Source: Pseudomonadota bacterium (lineage in GTDB: Bacteria; Pseudomonadota; Alphaproteobacteria; Caulobacterales; Caulobacteraceae). From it: DNA of 20,775 nt. Numbering within the stretch: position 1 is the stretch's first letter; each line of letters begins with the position of its first letter. The stretch is from NCBI GenBank assembly GCA_023445705.1, contig JAEXKM010000148.1:1-20775 (forward strand), in the 5' to 3' direction. A program made the position numbers and the translations under genes. Under the pieces are notes generated by a model, which made no database searches, had not been told where the DNA came from, and saw only the letters and a program-made list of their open reading frames with translations. Positions 6,188 to 12,554 of the stretch are shown one piece after another.

Positions 6188-6194
6188 GACCGGC
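6177..6194. repeat. Perfect 6-bp inverted repeat abutting the hemE start
   Basis: GCCGGT-TTAACG-ACCGGC: 6-bp arms around a 6-nt centre that holds most of the putative -10 box. The right arm ends at the base before the ATG. It looks like an operator covering the promoter core; if transcribed it would instead sequester the translation start. Confidence 0.5.
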
Positions 6195-7226
6195 ATGTCG
6201 GAAGGTTCAAAACCGCGCCTCCTGCGCGCGCTCGCGGGGGAAACCCTTGATCGGCCGCCGGTCTGGTTCATGCGCCAGGCGGGACGATCCCTGCCCGAAT
6301 ATCGGGAGCTTCGGGCCAAGGCCGGCGACTTCATCGCTTTTTGCCACAACCCCGAGATGGCGGCGGAAGCTACGCTGCAGCCCATGCGACGCTTCCCGCT
6401 GGATGCGGCGATCGTCTTTGCGGACATCCTGCTGATCCCACGGGCCCTCGGGCAGGACGTCTGGTTCGAGGCCGGCGAAGGTCCGCGCCTGGGCGAGTTG
6501 CCGCCGATTGAGGCCCTGGCCGAACAGATCGACGCCTCGACCGGCCGCCTGGCTGATATCGGCGAGACCCTTTCGCGAGTGCGTGCGCAGCTTGAGCCCG
6601 AACGGGCGCTGATCGGCTTTGCAGGCGCGCCGTGGACGGTGGCGACCTACATGCTCGAAGGCCGCGGGTCCCAGCGCGAAGCGGCCCGCACCTACGCCTA
6701 CCAGAACCCCGAGAAGCTCGACGCCCTGCTGGACGTGCTGGTGGAATCCACGGCCCGCTATCTGGTGATGCAGGCCAGGGCCGGGGCCCAGGTCCTGAAG
6801 CTGTTCGAGAGCTGGGCGGAAGGCCTGGCCGAGGATGTGTTCGAGCGTATCGTCATCGGCCCGCACAAGGCGATCATCGAAAAGGTCCGCGCCGCCGGCG
6901 TCGATACCCCGTTCATCGGCTTTCCGCGTGGGGCTGGAGCCCTTGTGGCGAACTACGCCGCCCAGGTTCCGGTTCAGGCTGTCGGCCTCGACACCCAGGC
7001 CTCCGCGGCGCTGGGCAAATCCATCCAGGCGGGCGGGAAGACCATCCAGGGCGCTTTGGACAACCTGCTGCTGCGGGCCGGCGGGCCTGCGCTGGATCGG
7101 CGCATTGACGCCCTGATCGAGCAGTGGAACCACGGGCCCTACATCTTCAACCTCGGACATGGTGTGATGCCTGACACCCCGATCGAACACATCGAGCGCG
7201 CCGTCCGGAGAGTGACCGGCAAGTGA
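6195..7226 (+). CDS. hemE: Uroporphyrinogen decarboxylase
   Basis: Decarboxylates the four acetate side chains of uroporphyrinogen III to give coproporphyrinogen III. The 343-residue product has the family signature PPVWFMRQAGRSLPEYRE (21-38, substrate-binding Arg27 and Arg31), the catalytic Asp77 in FADILL, a second signature IGFAGAPWTVATYMLEGRGS, and NLGHGV near the C-terminus. Residue 32 is Ser where most homologues I know have Tyr (GRYLPEY). The ATG at 6195 is the only plausible start; no Shine-Dalgarno precedes it. The gene flanks the origin, as hemE does in C. crescentus, and overlaps hemH by GTGA. Confidence 0.96.
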   Translation: MSEGSKPRLLRALAGETLDRPPVWFMRQAGRSLPEYRELRAKAGDFIAFCHNPEMAAEATLQPMRRFPLDAAIVFADILLIPRALGQDVWFEAGEGPRLGELPPIEALAEQIDASTGRLADIGETLSRVRAQLEPERALIGFAGAPWTVATYMLEGRGSQREAARTYAYQNPEKLDALLDVLVESTARYLVMQARAGAQVLKLFESWAEGLAEDVFERIVIGPHKAIIEKVRAAGVDTPFIGFPRGAGALVANYAAQVPVQAVGLDTQASAALGKSIQAGGKTIQGALDNLLLRAGGPALDRRIDALIEQWNHGPYIFNLGHGVMPDTPIEHIERAVRRVTGK

Positions 7227-8269
7227 GCAAGCTTGCGGTCGTCCTTTTCAACCTCGGCGGTCCGGACGGCCCCGAGGCTGTCAGGCCGTTCCTGGAGAAT
7301 CTCTTCAAGGATCCGGCGATCATCGGCCTGCCGAGCTTCCTGCGGCTGCCGCTGGCGAAGTTCATCGCCTCGCGCCGCGAAGAGATGGCCAAGGCCAACT
7401 ACGCGATCATGGGCGGAGGATCGCCCCTGTTGCCTGAAACCCAGCGTCAGGCCGCGGCGCTGGAAGAGGCCCTGGCCATCGCTCGGCCGGACCTGACGGT
7501 GCGGGTCTTCATTTCCATGCGGTACTGGAAACCGTTCGCCGACGAGACGGCTCGAGAGGTCGCGGCCTTCGCGCCTGACGATGTGGTGTTGCTGCCGCTC
7601 TATCCGCAGTTCTCGACCACGACGACGGCATCCTCGCTGAAGGACTGGGCGCGCACCTATCGTGGGCCGGGCCGGCCGCACACTGTTTGCTGCTATCCCA
7701 ATGCCCCGGGCCTTGCCGAGGCGCATGCCCGCGCGATCAGTCAGACCTGGCTAAAGGCCGGCCGGCCGGCAAACGTGCGGCTGCTGTTTTCTGCGCATGG
7801 CCTGCCGCAAAAGGTGATCGAGGGGGGAGACCCTTACCAGGCCCAGGTGGAAGCCACCGCCCGCGCCATCGCCGCACGCCTGCCCGAGCTGACCGATTGG
7901 GGCGTCTGTTATCAGAGCCGGGTGGGCCCGCTGAAATGGATCGGTCCGTCCACGGAAGAAGCCGTCCGTCAGGCCGGCGCTGACGGAAAGGGCGTGTTGA
8001 TCTGCCCGATCGCCTTCGTCTCCGAGCATGTGGAGACGCTGGTCGAGCTGGATCATGAATATGCTGCGATCGCCCAGCAGCTCGGCGTCACACCCTATCT
8101 CCGCGCGCCGACGCCGACCACGGACGCCTCGCTGATCGACACCTTCGTCCAGATCAGCCTGGACGCCCTGAAGCGGGGCTCCGAGCCTGGACCTTTTGGT
8201 CCCTGGCTTTGCCCGGCGACCCATGCCAAATGCGTTTGCCAAGGCAAGGCTGGGGGAAAACAGCGATGA
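7223..8269 (+). CDS. hemH: Ferrochelatase with a C-terminal iron-sulfur cysteine motif
   Basis: Inserts Fe2+ into protoporphyrin IX to make protoheme. The 348-residue product shows LFNLGGPDGPEAV (8-20), MRYWKPF (99-105), the catalytic His192 in LFSAHGLPQK and Glu271 in FVSEHVETLVELDHEY. At the C-terminus Cys330, Cys337 and Cys339 have spacing C-x6-C-x-C, and Cys156/Cys157 lie mid-protein. Three C-terminal cysteines plus one internal cysteine are the pattern described for [2Fe-2S]-containing bacterial ferrochelatases, including that of Caulobacter. The GTG start overlaps the hemE stop by GTGA, and the stop overlaps hemJ by ATGA, so the three are probably translationally coupled. Confidence 0.96.
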   Translation: MSKLAVVLFNLGGPDGPEAVRPFLENLFKDPAIIGLPSFLRLPLAKFIASRREEMAKANYAIMGGGSPLLPETQRQAAALEEALAIARPDLTVRVFISMRYWKPFADETAREVAAFAPDDVVLLPLYPQFSTTTTASSLKDWARTYRGPGRPHTVCCYPNAPGLAEAHARAISQTWLKAGRPANVRLLFSAHGLPQKVIEGGDPYQAQVEATARAIAARLPELTDWGVCYQSRVGPLKWIGPSTEEAVRQAGADGKGVLICPIAFVSEHVETLVELDHEYAAIAQQLGVTPYLRAPTPTTDASLIDTFVQISLDALKRGSEPGPFGPWLCPATHAKCVCQGKAGGKQR

Positions 8270-8727
8270 ATCATTTCGACCTGCTGCGCGGTCTGCACAT
8301 CATCGCCGTGATCGCCTGGATGGCGGGAATGATGTACCTGCCGAGGCTCTACGCCTACCACACCGAAACCGCGCCTCCCGGCACCGAGTTCGACAAGCAC
8401 TTTCTGGTCTGGGAACGGAAGCTGCTGAAAATCATCATCAATCCGTCGATGATCATCGTCTGGGTGCTCGGCGTCAGCCTGATTCTCTATCACGTCTATG
8501 CGGCGAAGGAGGGCTGGGGCTTTCTGGCGCAACCCTGGATGATCGTGAAGCTCGCCGCCGTGTTGTTTATCTCCGGCTGGCACGGCTTCCTGGCCGGCTC
8601 GTACAAGAAGTTCCTGGCCGGGCAGCGGCCCAGGTCGGCCAAGTTCTGGCGGGCCACCAACGAGCTGCCCTTCCTGGCGGCGGTGGTCGCGGTTTTGGCC
8701 GTGACCCTTCAATTCGGACAGCGCTGA
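8266..8727 (+). CDS. hemJ: Protoporphyrinogen IX oxidase, HemJ type
   Basis: Membrane protein that oxidises protoporphyrinogen IX to protoporphyrin IX, the step before ferrochelatase. The 153-residue product begins MNHFDLLRGLHIIAVIAWMA and has four hydrophobic segments (about 8-28, 58-80, 92-112 and 133-149). Conserved features of the UPF0093/HemJ family are visible: His11 in the first helix, AGMMYLPRLYAYH (20-32), NPSMIIVWVLG (59-69) and WMIVKLAAVLFISGWHG (91-107). An in-frame start at 8209 would lie deep inside hemH; the ATG at 8266, overlapping the hemH stop by ATGA with TGGGGGA upstream, is preferred. No hemG or hemY-like gene is seen in the window, in keeping with use of HemJ. Confidence 0.92.
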   Translation: MNHFDLLRGLHIIAVIAWMAGMMYLPRLYAYHTETAPPGTEFDKHFLVWERKLLKIIINPSMIIVWVLGVSLILYHVYAAKEGWGFLAQPWMIVKLAAVLFISGWHGFLAGSYKKFLAGQRPRSAKFWRATNELPFLAAVVAVLAVTLQFGQR

Positions 8728-8974
8728 CACTATCTCTCCGAGAGCGTCCTAGCGACGCCATCGGAACGGCGCTGCTTGACCCGAGCCCGCGCATGTGGTT
8801 CCGCTCAATCCACGTGGAGTCGCGCCGCGAAGCCACGCCCCGCCTTAATCCGAGCGCCGCGCTGAATGCAGCGGCCCGGTCCCAAGACATTCCCACCGGC
8901 GCGGACCCCGCGCCATGTCGAGATTCTTCCGGCGCCCGAGTTCCGTTCGGCCGCCCGTGCTTCAGAGTAAATCC

Positions 8975-10411
8975 ATGAGCGAAGACACCCCCGCACCGAC
9001 CGAAGAGACTCCGGTCGATCCCAATGAAACCACCCTCGTCGAAGAGGCGCAGGCCGCGAGCCCCGAGCTCGAAGACGCCGTCGCCGAGATCGATGAAGAC
9101 GACGACGAGCCGTCGGAAGTCGCCAAGGCCATCGCCGCCATGGGCCTGACGCGCATGTCTCTTCAGGAACTGAAGGACAAGTCGCCGGCCGACCTGCTCA
9201 CCTTCGCCGAGACGCTGGAGATCGAGAACGCGAACTCCATGCGCAAGCAGGACATGATGTTCGCGATCCTCAAGGCGCTGGCCGAAGAGGACGTCCAGAT
9301 CTCCGGCTCGGGCACCCTAGAGGTCATGCAGGACGGCTTCGGCTACCTGCGCTCGCCCGAGGCGAACTACCTCTCCGGTCCGGACGACATCTATGTCAGC
9401 CCCTCGCAGATCCGGAAGTTCGGCCTGCGCACCGGCGACACCGTCGACGGCGCGATCCGCGCCCCGCGCGAGGGCGAGCGCTATTTCGCCCTGGTCAGCG
9501 TGGAGCAGATCAACTTCGAGGCGCCGGAGAACGTGCGCCACAAGGTGCTGTTCGACAATCTGACGCCGCTCTATCCCGACGAGCGGCTGAACATGGAAAT
9601 TCAGGACCCGACCCTGAAGGACCGCACCGGACGGGTCATCGACATCGTCGCCCCGCTGGGTAAGGGCCAGCGCTGCCTGATCACCGCTCCGCCGCGGGTC
9701 GGTAAGACGGTGATGCTGCAGAACATCGCCAAGTCGATCGAGACCAACCATCCCGAGTGCTATCTCATCGTCCTGCTGATCGACGAGCGTCCGGAGGAAG
9801 TCACCGACATGCGCCGCACGGTTCGCGGCGAGGTCGTGTCCTCGACCTTCGACGAGCCGGCCACCCGCCACGTCCAGGTCGCGGAGATGGTGATCGAGAA
9901 AGCCAAGCGCCTGGTCGAGCACAAGCGCGACGTGGTGATCCTGCTGGACTCGGTCACCCGTCTCGGCCGCGCCTACAACACCGTGGTGCCGTCCTCGGGC
10001 AAGGTGCTAACCGGCGGCGTCGACGCCAACGCCCTGCAGCGTCCCAAGCGCTTCTTCGGCGCCGCCCGGAATGTGGAGGAGGGTGGTTCGCTGACCATCA
10101 TCGCCACCGCTCTGATCGACACCGGCAGCCGGATGGACGAAGTCATCTTCGAAGAATTCAAGGGCACCGGTAACTCGGAAATCATTCTGGACCGCAAGGT
10201 CGCCGACAAGCGGATCTACCCCGCCGTCGACGTCATTAAGTCGGGCACCCGGAAGGAAGACCTCATCACGCCGAAGGAGCACCTGCAGAAGTCCTTCATC
10301 CTGCGCCGGATCATCACCCCGATGGGTGCGCAGGACGCGATTGAGTTCCTGCTCGACAAGCTGCGCCAGTCGAAGAACAACGACGACTTCTTCCAGTCGA
10401 TGAACACCTGA
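8975..10411 (+). CDS. rho: Transcription termination factor Rho
   Basis: Hexameric RNA-dependent ATPase and helicase that ends transcription at C-rich rut sites. The 478-residue product has an acidic N-terminal tail (about 1-48), a Rho N-terminal helical domain (60-104), a cold-shock-like RNA-binding domain (107-175), the P-loop TAPPRVGKT (237-245), Walker B VILLDSVTRLGRAYN (321-335) and the Q-loop GGVDANALQRPKRFFGAARN (347-366). The P-loop reads RVGKT where E. coli has KAGKT. An in-frame ATG at 8915 would add 20 residues; 8975 is chosen because GAG stands 7 nt upstream and the protein then starts MSEDTPAPTEE, a normal acidic start. A 247-nt leader separates it from hemJ; rho genes are often autoregulated there, but I see no defined element. 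Confidence 0.97.
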   Translation: MSEDTPAPTEETPVDPNETTLVEEAQAASPELEDAVAEIDEDDDEPSEVAKAIAAMGLTRMSLQELKDKSPADLLTFAETLEIENANSMRKQDMMFAILKALAEEDVQISGSGTLEVMQDGFGYLRSPEANYLSGPDDIYVSPSQIRKFGLRTGDTVDGAIRAPREGERYFALVSVEQINFEAPENVRHKVLFDNLTPLYPDERLNMEIQDPTLKDRTGRVIDIVAPLGKGQRCLITAPPRVGKTVMLQNIAKSIETNHPECYLIVLLIDERPEEVTDMRRTVRGEVVSSTFDEPATRHVQVAEMVIEKAKRLVEHKRDVVILLDSVTRLGRAYNTVVPSSGKVLTGGVDANALQRPKRFFGAARNVEEGGSLTIIATALIDTGSRMDEVIFEEFKGTGNSEIILDRKVADKRIYPAVDVIKSGTRKEDLITPKEHLQKSFILRRIITPMGAQDAIEFLLDKLRQSKNNDDFFQSMNT

Positions 10412-10432
10412 CGCCAGCGTCCGGAAATGAAG

Positions 10433-10462
10433 AAGGGCCCGCAGCGATTGCGGGCCCTTTTT
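10433..10462 (+). terminator. Intrinsic terminator of rho
   Basis: An 11-bp perfect stem, AAGGGCCCGCA (10433-10443) and TGCGGGCCCTT (10449-10459), closes a 5-nt loop GCGAT and runs into TTTTTG. It begins 21 nt after the rho stop. The opposite strand has only a partial U-tract (TTCTTC), so it could weakly stop the converging quinone oxidoreductase transcript too. Confidence 0.9.
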
Positions 10463-10480
10463 GTATCTACATGAATCTTA

Positions 10481-10502
10481 TCGTGTTTCACGTGAAACAC
10501 GA
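10481..10502. other. parS: parS centromere site 1 (perfect)
   Basis: TGTTTCACGTGAAACA at 10484-10499 is the exact 16-bp ParB-binding consensus; the palindrome extends three bases on each side to 22 bp. It lies in the convergent gap between the rho terminator and the end of the quinone oxidoreductase gene, about 5.9 kb before parB. Confidence 0.95.
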
Positions 10503-10510
10503 GGCCGGGG

Positions 10511-11494
10511 CTACGGGATCAGCAAGCTCGCGCCGACGGTCTCGCGGCTATGCAAAGCCTCATGTGCGGTGCGGGCCTGGGTCAGGCGGAAGGTCTGGCC
10601 GATCTCGATCTTCACCGCGCCGGACTTGATCGCCTCGAAGAGAGCCGCGGCGCTCTCGTCCAGTTCCGCGGTGGTGACCTGATAGTCGTTCATGGTCGGC
10701 CGGGTGAAGAAGAGCGAGCCGGCGCGCTGCAGCCGGGCAGGCTCGAAAGCGGGCACCGGGCCCGAAGCGTTGCCGAAGCTGACGAACAGCCCGCGCCGCG
10801 CCAGGCTGGCCAGGGTGCCTTCGAACGTGGCTGCGCCGACCGAGTCATAGGCCACGGGCACGCCGGCGCCATCGGTGATCCGGCGAACCTCGGCGGCCAC
10901 GTCCTGCTCGCGATAGAGAATGACGTGGTCGGCGCCCAGCGCGCGGACCCGTTCGGCCTTCTCCTGCGAACCGACCGTACCGATCACCGTCGCGCCGATG
11001 TGCTTGGCCCACTGCACCAGGATCGATCCGACCCCGCCGGCGGCGGCATGGACGAGGATGGTCTCGCCGGCCTTCAGCGGATAGCAGCGGCGCAGCAGGA
11101 ACTCCGCGGTCATGCCCTTGAGCATCGCCGCAGCCCCGACCTCGGCGCTGATCCCTTCGGGCAGCTTCACGGCCCGGTCGGCGGCGATGGTGTGGTATTC
11201 GGCATAGGCGCCAAGCGGCCCCGAGGCATAGGCGACCTGGTCGCCGGCCTTAAAACGGGTGACACCATCCCCGACCGCCTCGACGACACCCGCGCCTTCC
11301 ATCCCGACGCGAGAAGGAAGTTTCACCGGATAGAGGCCGGAGCGGTGATAGGTGTCGATGAAGTTGATCCCGATGGCCAACTGCTTGACCAGCACTTGGC
11401 CGGGGCCGACGGCAGGCACGGGGACTTCCACGATCTCCAACACCTCCGGGCCGCCGGTCTGCTGGAAGATGATGGCTTTCATCAGCTCGGGCAT
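10511..11494 (-). CDS. NADPH:quinone oxidoreductase (zeta-crystallin-like)
   Basis: Medium-chain dehydrogenase/reductase of the QOR branch, expected to pass electrons from NADPH to quinones in the cytoplasm. The 327-residue product has an N-terminal GroES-like fold with GMEGAGVVEAVGDGV (64-78) and the nucleotide loop AAGGVGSILVQWAK (151-164), followed by GTVGSQEKAERVRALGADHVI. The zinc-ligand cysteines of alcohol dehydrogenases are absent, as in quinone oxidoreductases. The ATG at 11494 shares one base with the stop of the upstream hydrolase gene (TGATG), with GGAGG just before it; a downstream ATG at 11482 (MKAIIF) is an alternative. It resembles E. coli QorA in length. The physiological substrate is not shown by sequence. 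Confidence 0.9.
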   Translation of the reverse strand: MPELMKAIIFQQTGGPEVLEIVEVPVPAVGPGQVLVKQLAIGINFIDTYHRSGLYPVKLPSRVGMEGAGVVEAVGDGVTRFKAGDQVAYASGPLGAYAEYHTIAADRAVKLPEGISAEVGAAAMLKGMTAEFLLRRCYPLKAGETILVHAAAGGVGSILVQWAKHIGATVIGTVGSQEKAERVRALGADHVILYREQDVAAEVRRITDGAGVPVAYDSVGAATFEGTLASLARRGLFVSFGNASGPVPAFEPARLQRAGSLFFTRPTMNDYQVTTAELDESAAALFEAIKSGAVKIEIGQTFRLTQARTAHEALHSRETVGASLLIP

Positions 11495-12192
11495 CACGCC
11501 TCCAGGTGCTGCTTGAAGAAGGTGAGGGTCCGGCCGTTCGCGAGCTTGGCGTCAGCGGCGTCGTAGTGTTCCCCGCCGGTGCGGGCGAAGGCATGGTCGC
11601 GGCCCGGATAGGTGTTGATCTCGATCTGCGGGTGGTTCTTGAGTTGCGAGAGGATCAGGGCCTGCGCCTCCTTGGGCACGAACTGATCTTCCTCGGCGAT
11701 GTGGATCAGCAGCGGGTGGGCCAGCTTGTCGGCCTCGACCAAGTGCTTTTCGATGCCCACGCCGTAATAGGCGACGCTGGCGTCGGAGTCGGTTCGGGTG
11801 GCCGTGAGGAAGGCGAGGAGGCCGCCGAGGCAGTAGCCGACCGCCCCGACCTTGCCGTTCACTTCGGCCAAGTCGCGCACATGATCGATGGTGGCCGCGA
11901 TGTCCTTAACGCCGGCGTCCACGTCGAAGGCGTTGTAGAGCTCGAAGGCCTTCTTCCACTCGGCCTCGGATTGGTCGGTGATGTCGACGCCGGGCTCGAT
12001 CCGCCAGAACAGGTCAGGGCACACCGCCAAGAAGCCCGCGGCCGCCAGCTCGTCACATACGCCGCGCATCACCGCGTTGACGCCGAAGATCTCCTGGATG
12101 ACCACAATGGCCGGGGCCTTCGGACTGCTCGGTCGCGCCACATAGGCGGAGAACTGGCCGTCTTCGGTCTTGATGGTGGTGGTCTCGCCCAT
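11494..12192 (-). CDS. Dienelactone hydrolase family protein
   Basis: Alpha/beta hydrolase of the carboxymethylenebutenolidase family. The 232-residue product has the catalytic triad pattern: Cys121 in GYCLGG, Asp169 in AEEDQFVP and His200 in PGRDHAF, plus Glu34 in VIQEIFGV, the residue that activates the cysteine in characterised dienelactone hydrolases. The start is supported by GGGAG 6 nt upstream of the ATG. It overlaps the quinone oxidoreductase gene by TGATG, so the two form a small minus-strand operon, divergent from the DUF6489-type gene. No ring-cleavage genes lie nearby, so a true chlorocatechol-pathway role is unlikely; the actual ester substrate is unknown. Confidence 0.9.
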   Translation of the reverse strand: MGETTTIKTEDGQFSAYVARPSSPKAPAIVVIQEIFGVNAVMRGVCDELAAAGFLAVCPDLFWRIEPGVDITDQSEAEWKKAFELYNAFDVDAGVKDIAATIDHVRDLAEVNGKVGAVGYCLGGLLAFLTATRTDSDASVAYYGVGIEKHLVEADKLAHPLLIHIAEEDQFVPKEAQALILSQLKNHPQIEINTYPGRDHAFARTGGEHYDAADAKLANGRTLTFFKQHLEA

Positions 12193-12232
12193 GGGCGTCT
12201 CCCGTCTTAAAACTATAGCCCTCGATCGCCTA

Positions 12233-12249
12233 CTAGCCCGCTAGGCTAG
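12233..12249. repeat. Inverted repeat with three CTAG units in a divergent promoter gap
   Basis: CTAGCC-CGCTA-GGCTAG is a perfect 6-bp inverted repeat with a 5-nt centre; CTAG occurs at 12233, 12241 and 12246. It lies between the divergent dienelactone hydrolase and DUF6489-type genes. A GCTATAGT (complement of 12212-12219) nearby resembles a -10 box for the hydrolase gene. It could be an operator; this is inference. Confidence 0.4.
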
Positions 12250-12302
12250 AGCGCGCTCATAACAATGTGGTCAAGAACCCCGGCCTCTGTAGAGGTATGC
12301 CG

Positions 12303-12554
12303 ATGAAGATGACGATTGAAATCGACTGCACCCCTCAGGAGGCGCGGGCCTTCCTCGGGCTCCCGGATGTCTCGGGTCTGAACGAAAAGCTCGTCGAAGA
12401 GATGCAGAGCCGGATGACGGCCAACATGGCGATGCTGTCCCCGGACGAGCTCATCAAGAATTGGACCGCCTTCGGCGTCGGTGCTCAGGAGCAGTTCCGA
12501 AACCTGATGAGCGCAGCGGTCGATGTCGGCATGGGGACGACCCGGCCTAAATGA
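12303..12554 (+). CDS. Small conserved protein, DUF6489-like
   Basis: An 83-residue, soluble, mostly helical protein starting MKMTIEIDCTPQEARAFLGL and continuing PDVSGLNEKLVEEMQSRM. The Ile-Asp-Cys-Thr-Pro-x-Glu-Ala-Arg start followed by FLGLPDV is the pattern I associate with a small alphaproteobacterial family of unknown function (DUF6489). It has no signal peptide or membrane segment. The ATG at 12303 is preferred over 12297 and a GTG at 12267 because AGAGG stands 7 nt upstream. Its stop overlaps the mnmE start by ATGA, so it is co-translated with mnmE; a role near tRNA modification is only a guess from position. Confidence 0.75.
   Translation: MKMTIEIDCTPQEARAFLGLPDVSGLNEKLVEEMQSRMTANMAMLSPDELIKNWTAFGVGAQEQFRNLMSAAVDVGMGTTRPK

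Larger units (their letters stand above)
5679..6194. other. oriC: Putative chromosomal replication origin (Cori-type oriC)
   Basis: This 516-bp gap between the divergent PPSR and hemE genes has no credible coding sequence. It occupies the position of the C. crescentus origin, which lies between hemE and the DUF299 gene. Seen in it: one perfect TTAA-N7-TTAA CtrA site (5865-5879), a TTGA-N7-TTAA variant (6039-6053), a DnaA box with one mismatch to consensus (6037-6045, minus strand), two weaker TCCACR boxes, three TCCCCA hexamers, a perfect 13-bp inverted repeat (5890-5902 and 6048-6060), AT-rich patches at 5861-5880 and 6111-6142, and GANTC sites at 5691, 5742, 5908 and 6006. I did not find a convincing IHF site. 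The synteny argument is strong; individual protein sites are predictions. Confidence 0.88.

Noticed and set aside
6011..6250. 79-codon open frame inside the origin gap
   Set aside because: Overlaps hemE in another frame and has no recognisable composition, and the region is covered by origin elements.
8728..8974. hemJ-rho leader: TTGACC at 8776, GCTCAATC at 8803 and a 5-bp hairpin at 8744-8758
   Set aside because: The two promoter-like boxes are 21 bp apart, too far for the Caulobacter housekeeping spacing, and the hairpin lacks a U-tract. The 247-nt gap may contain rho autoregulation, but I see no clear element.
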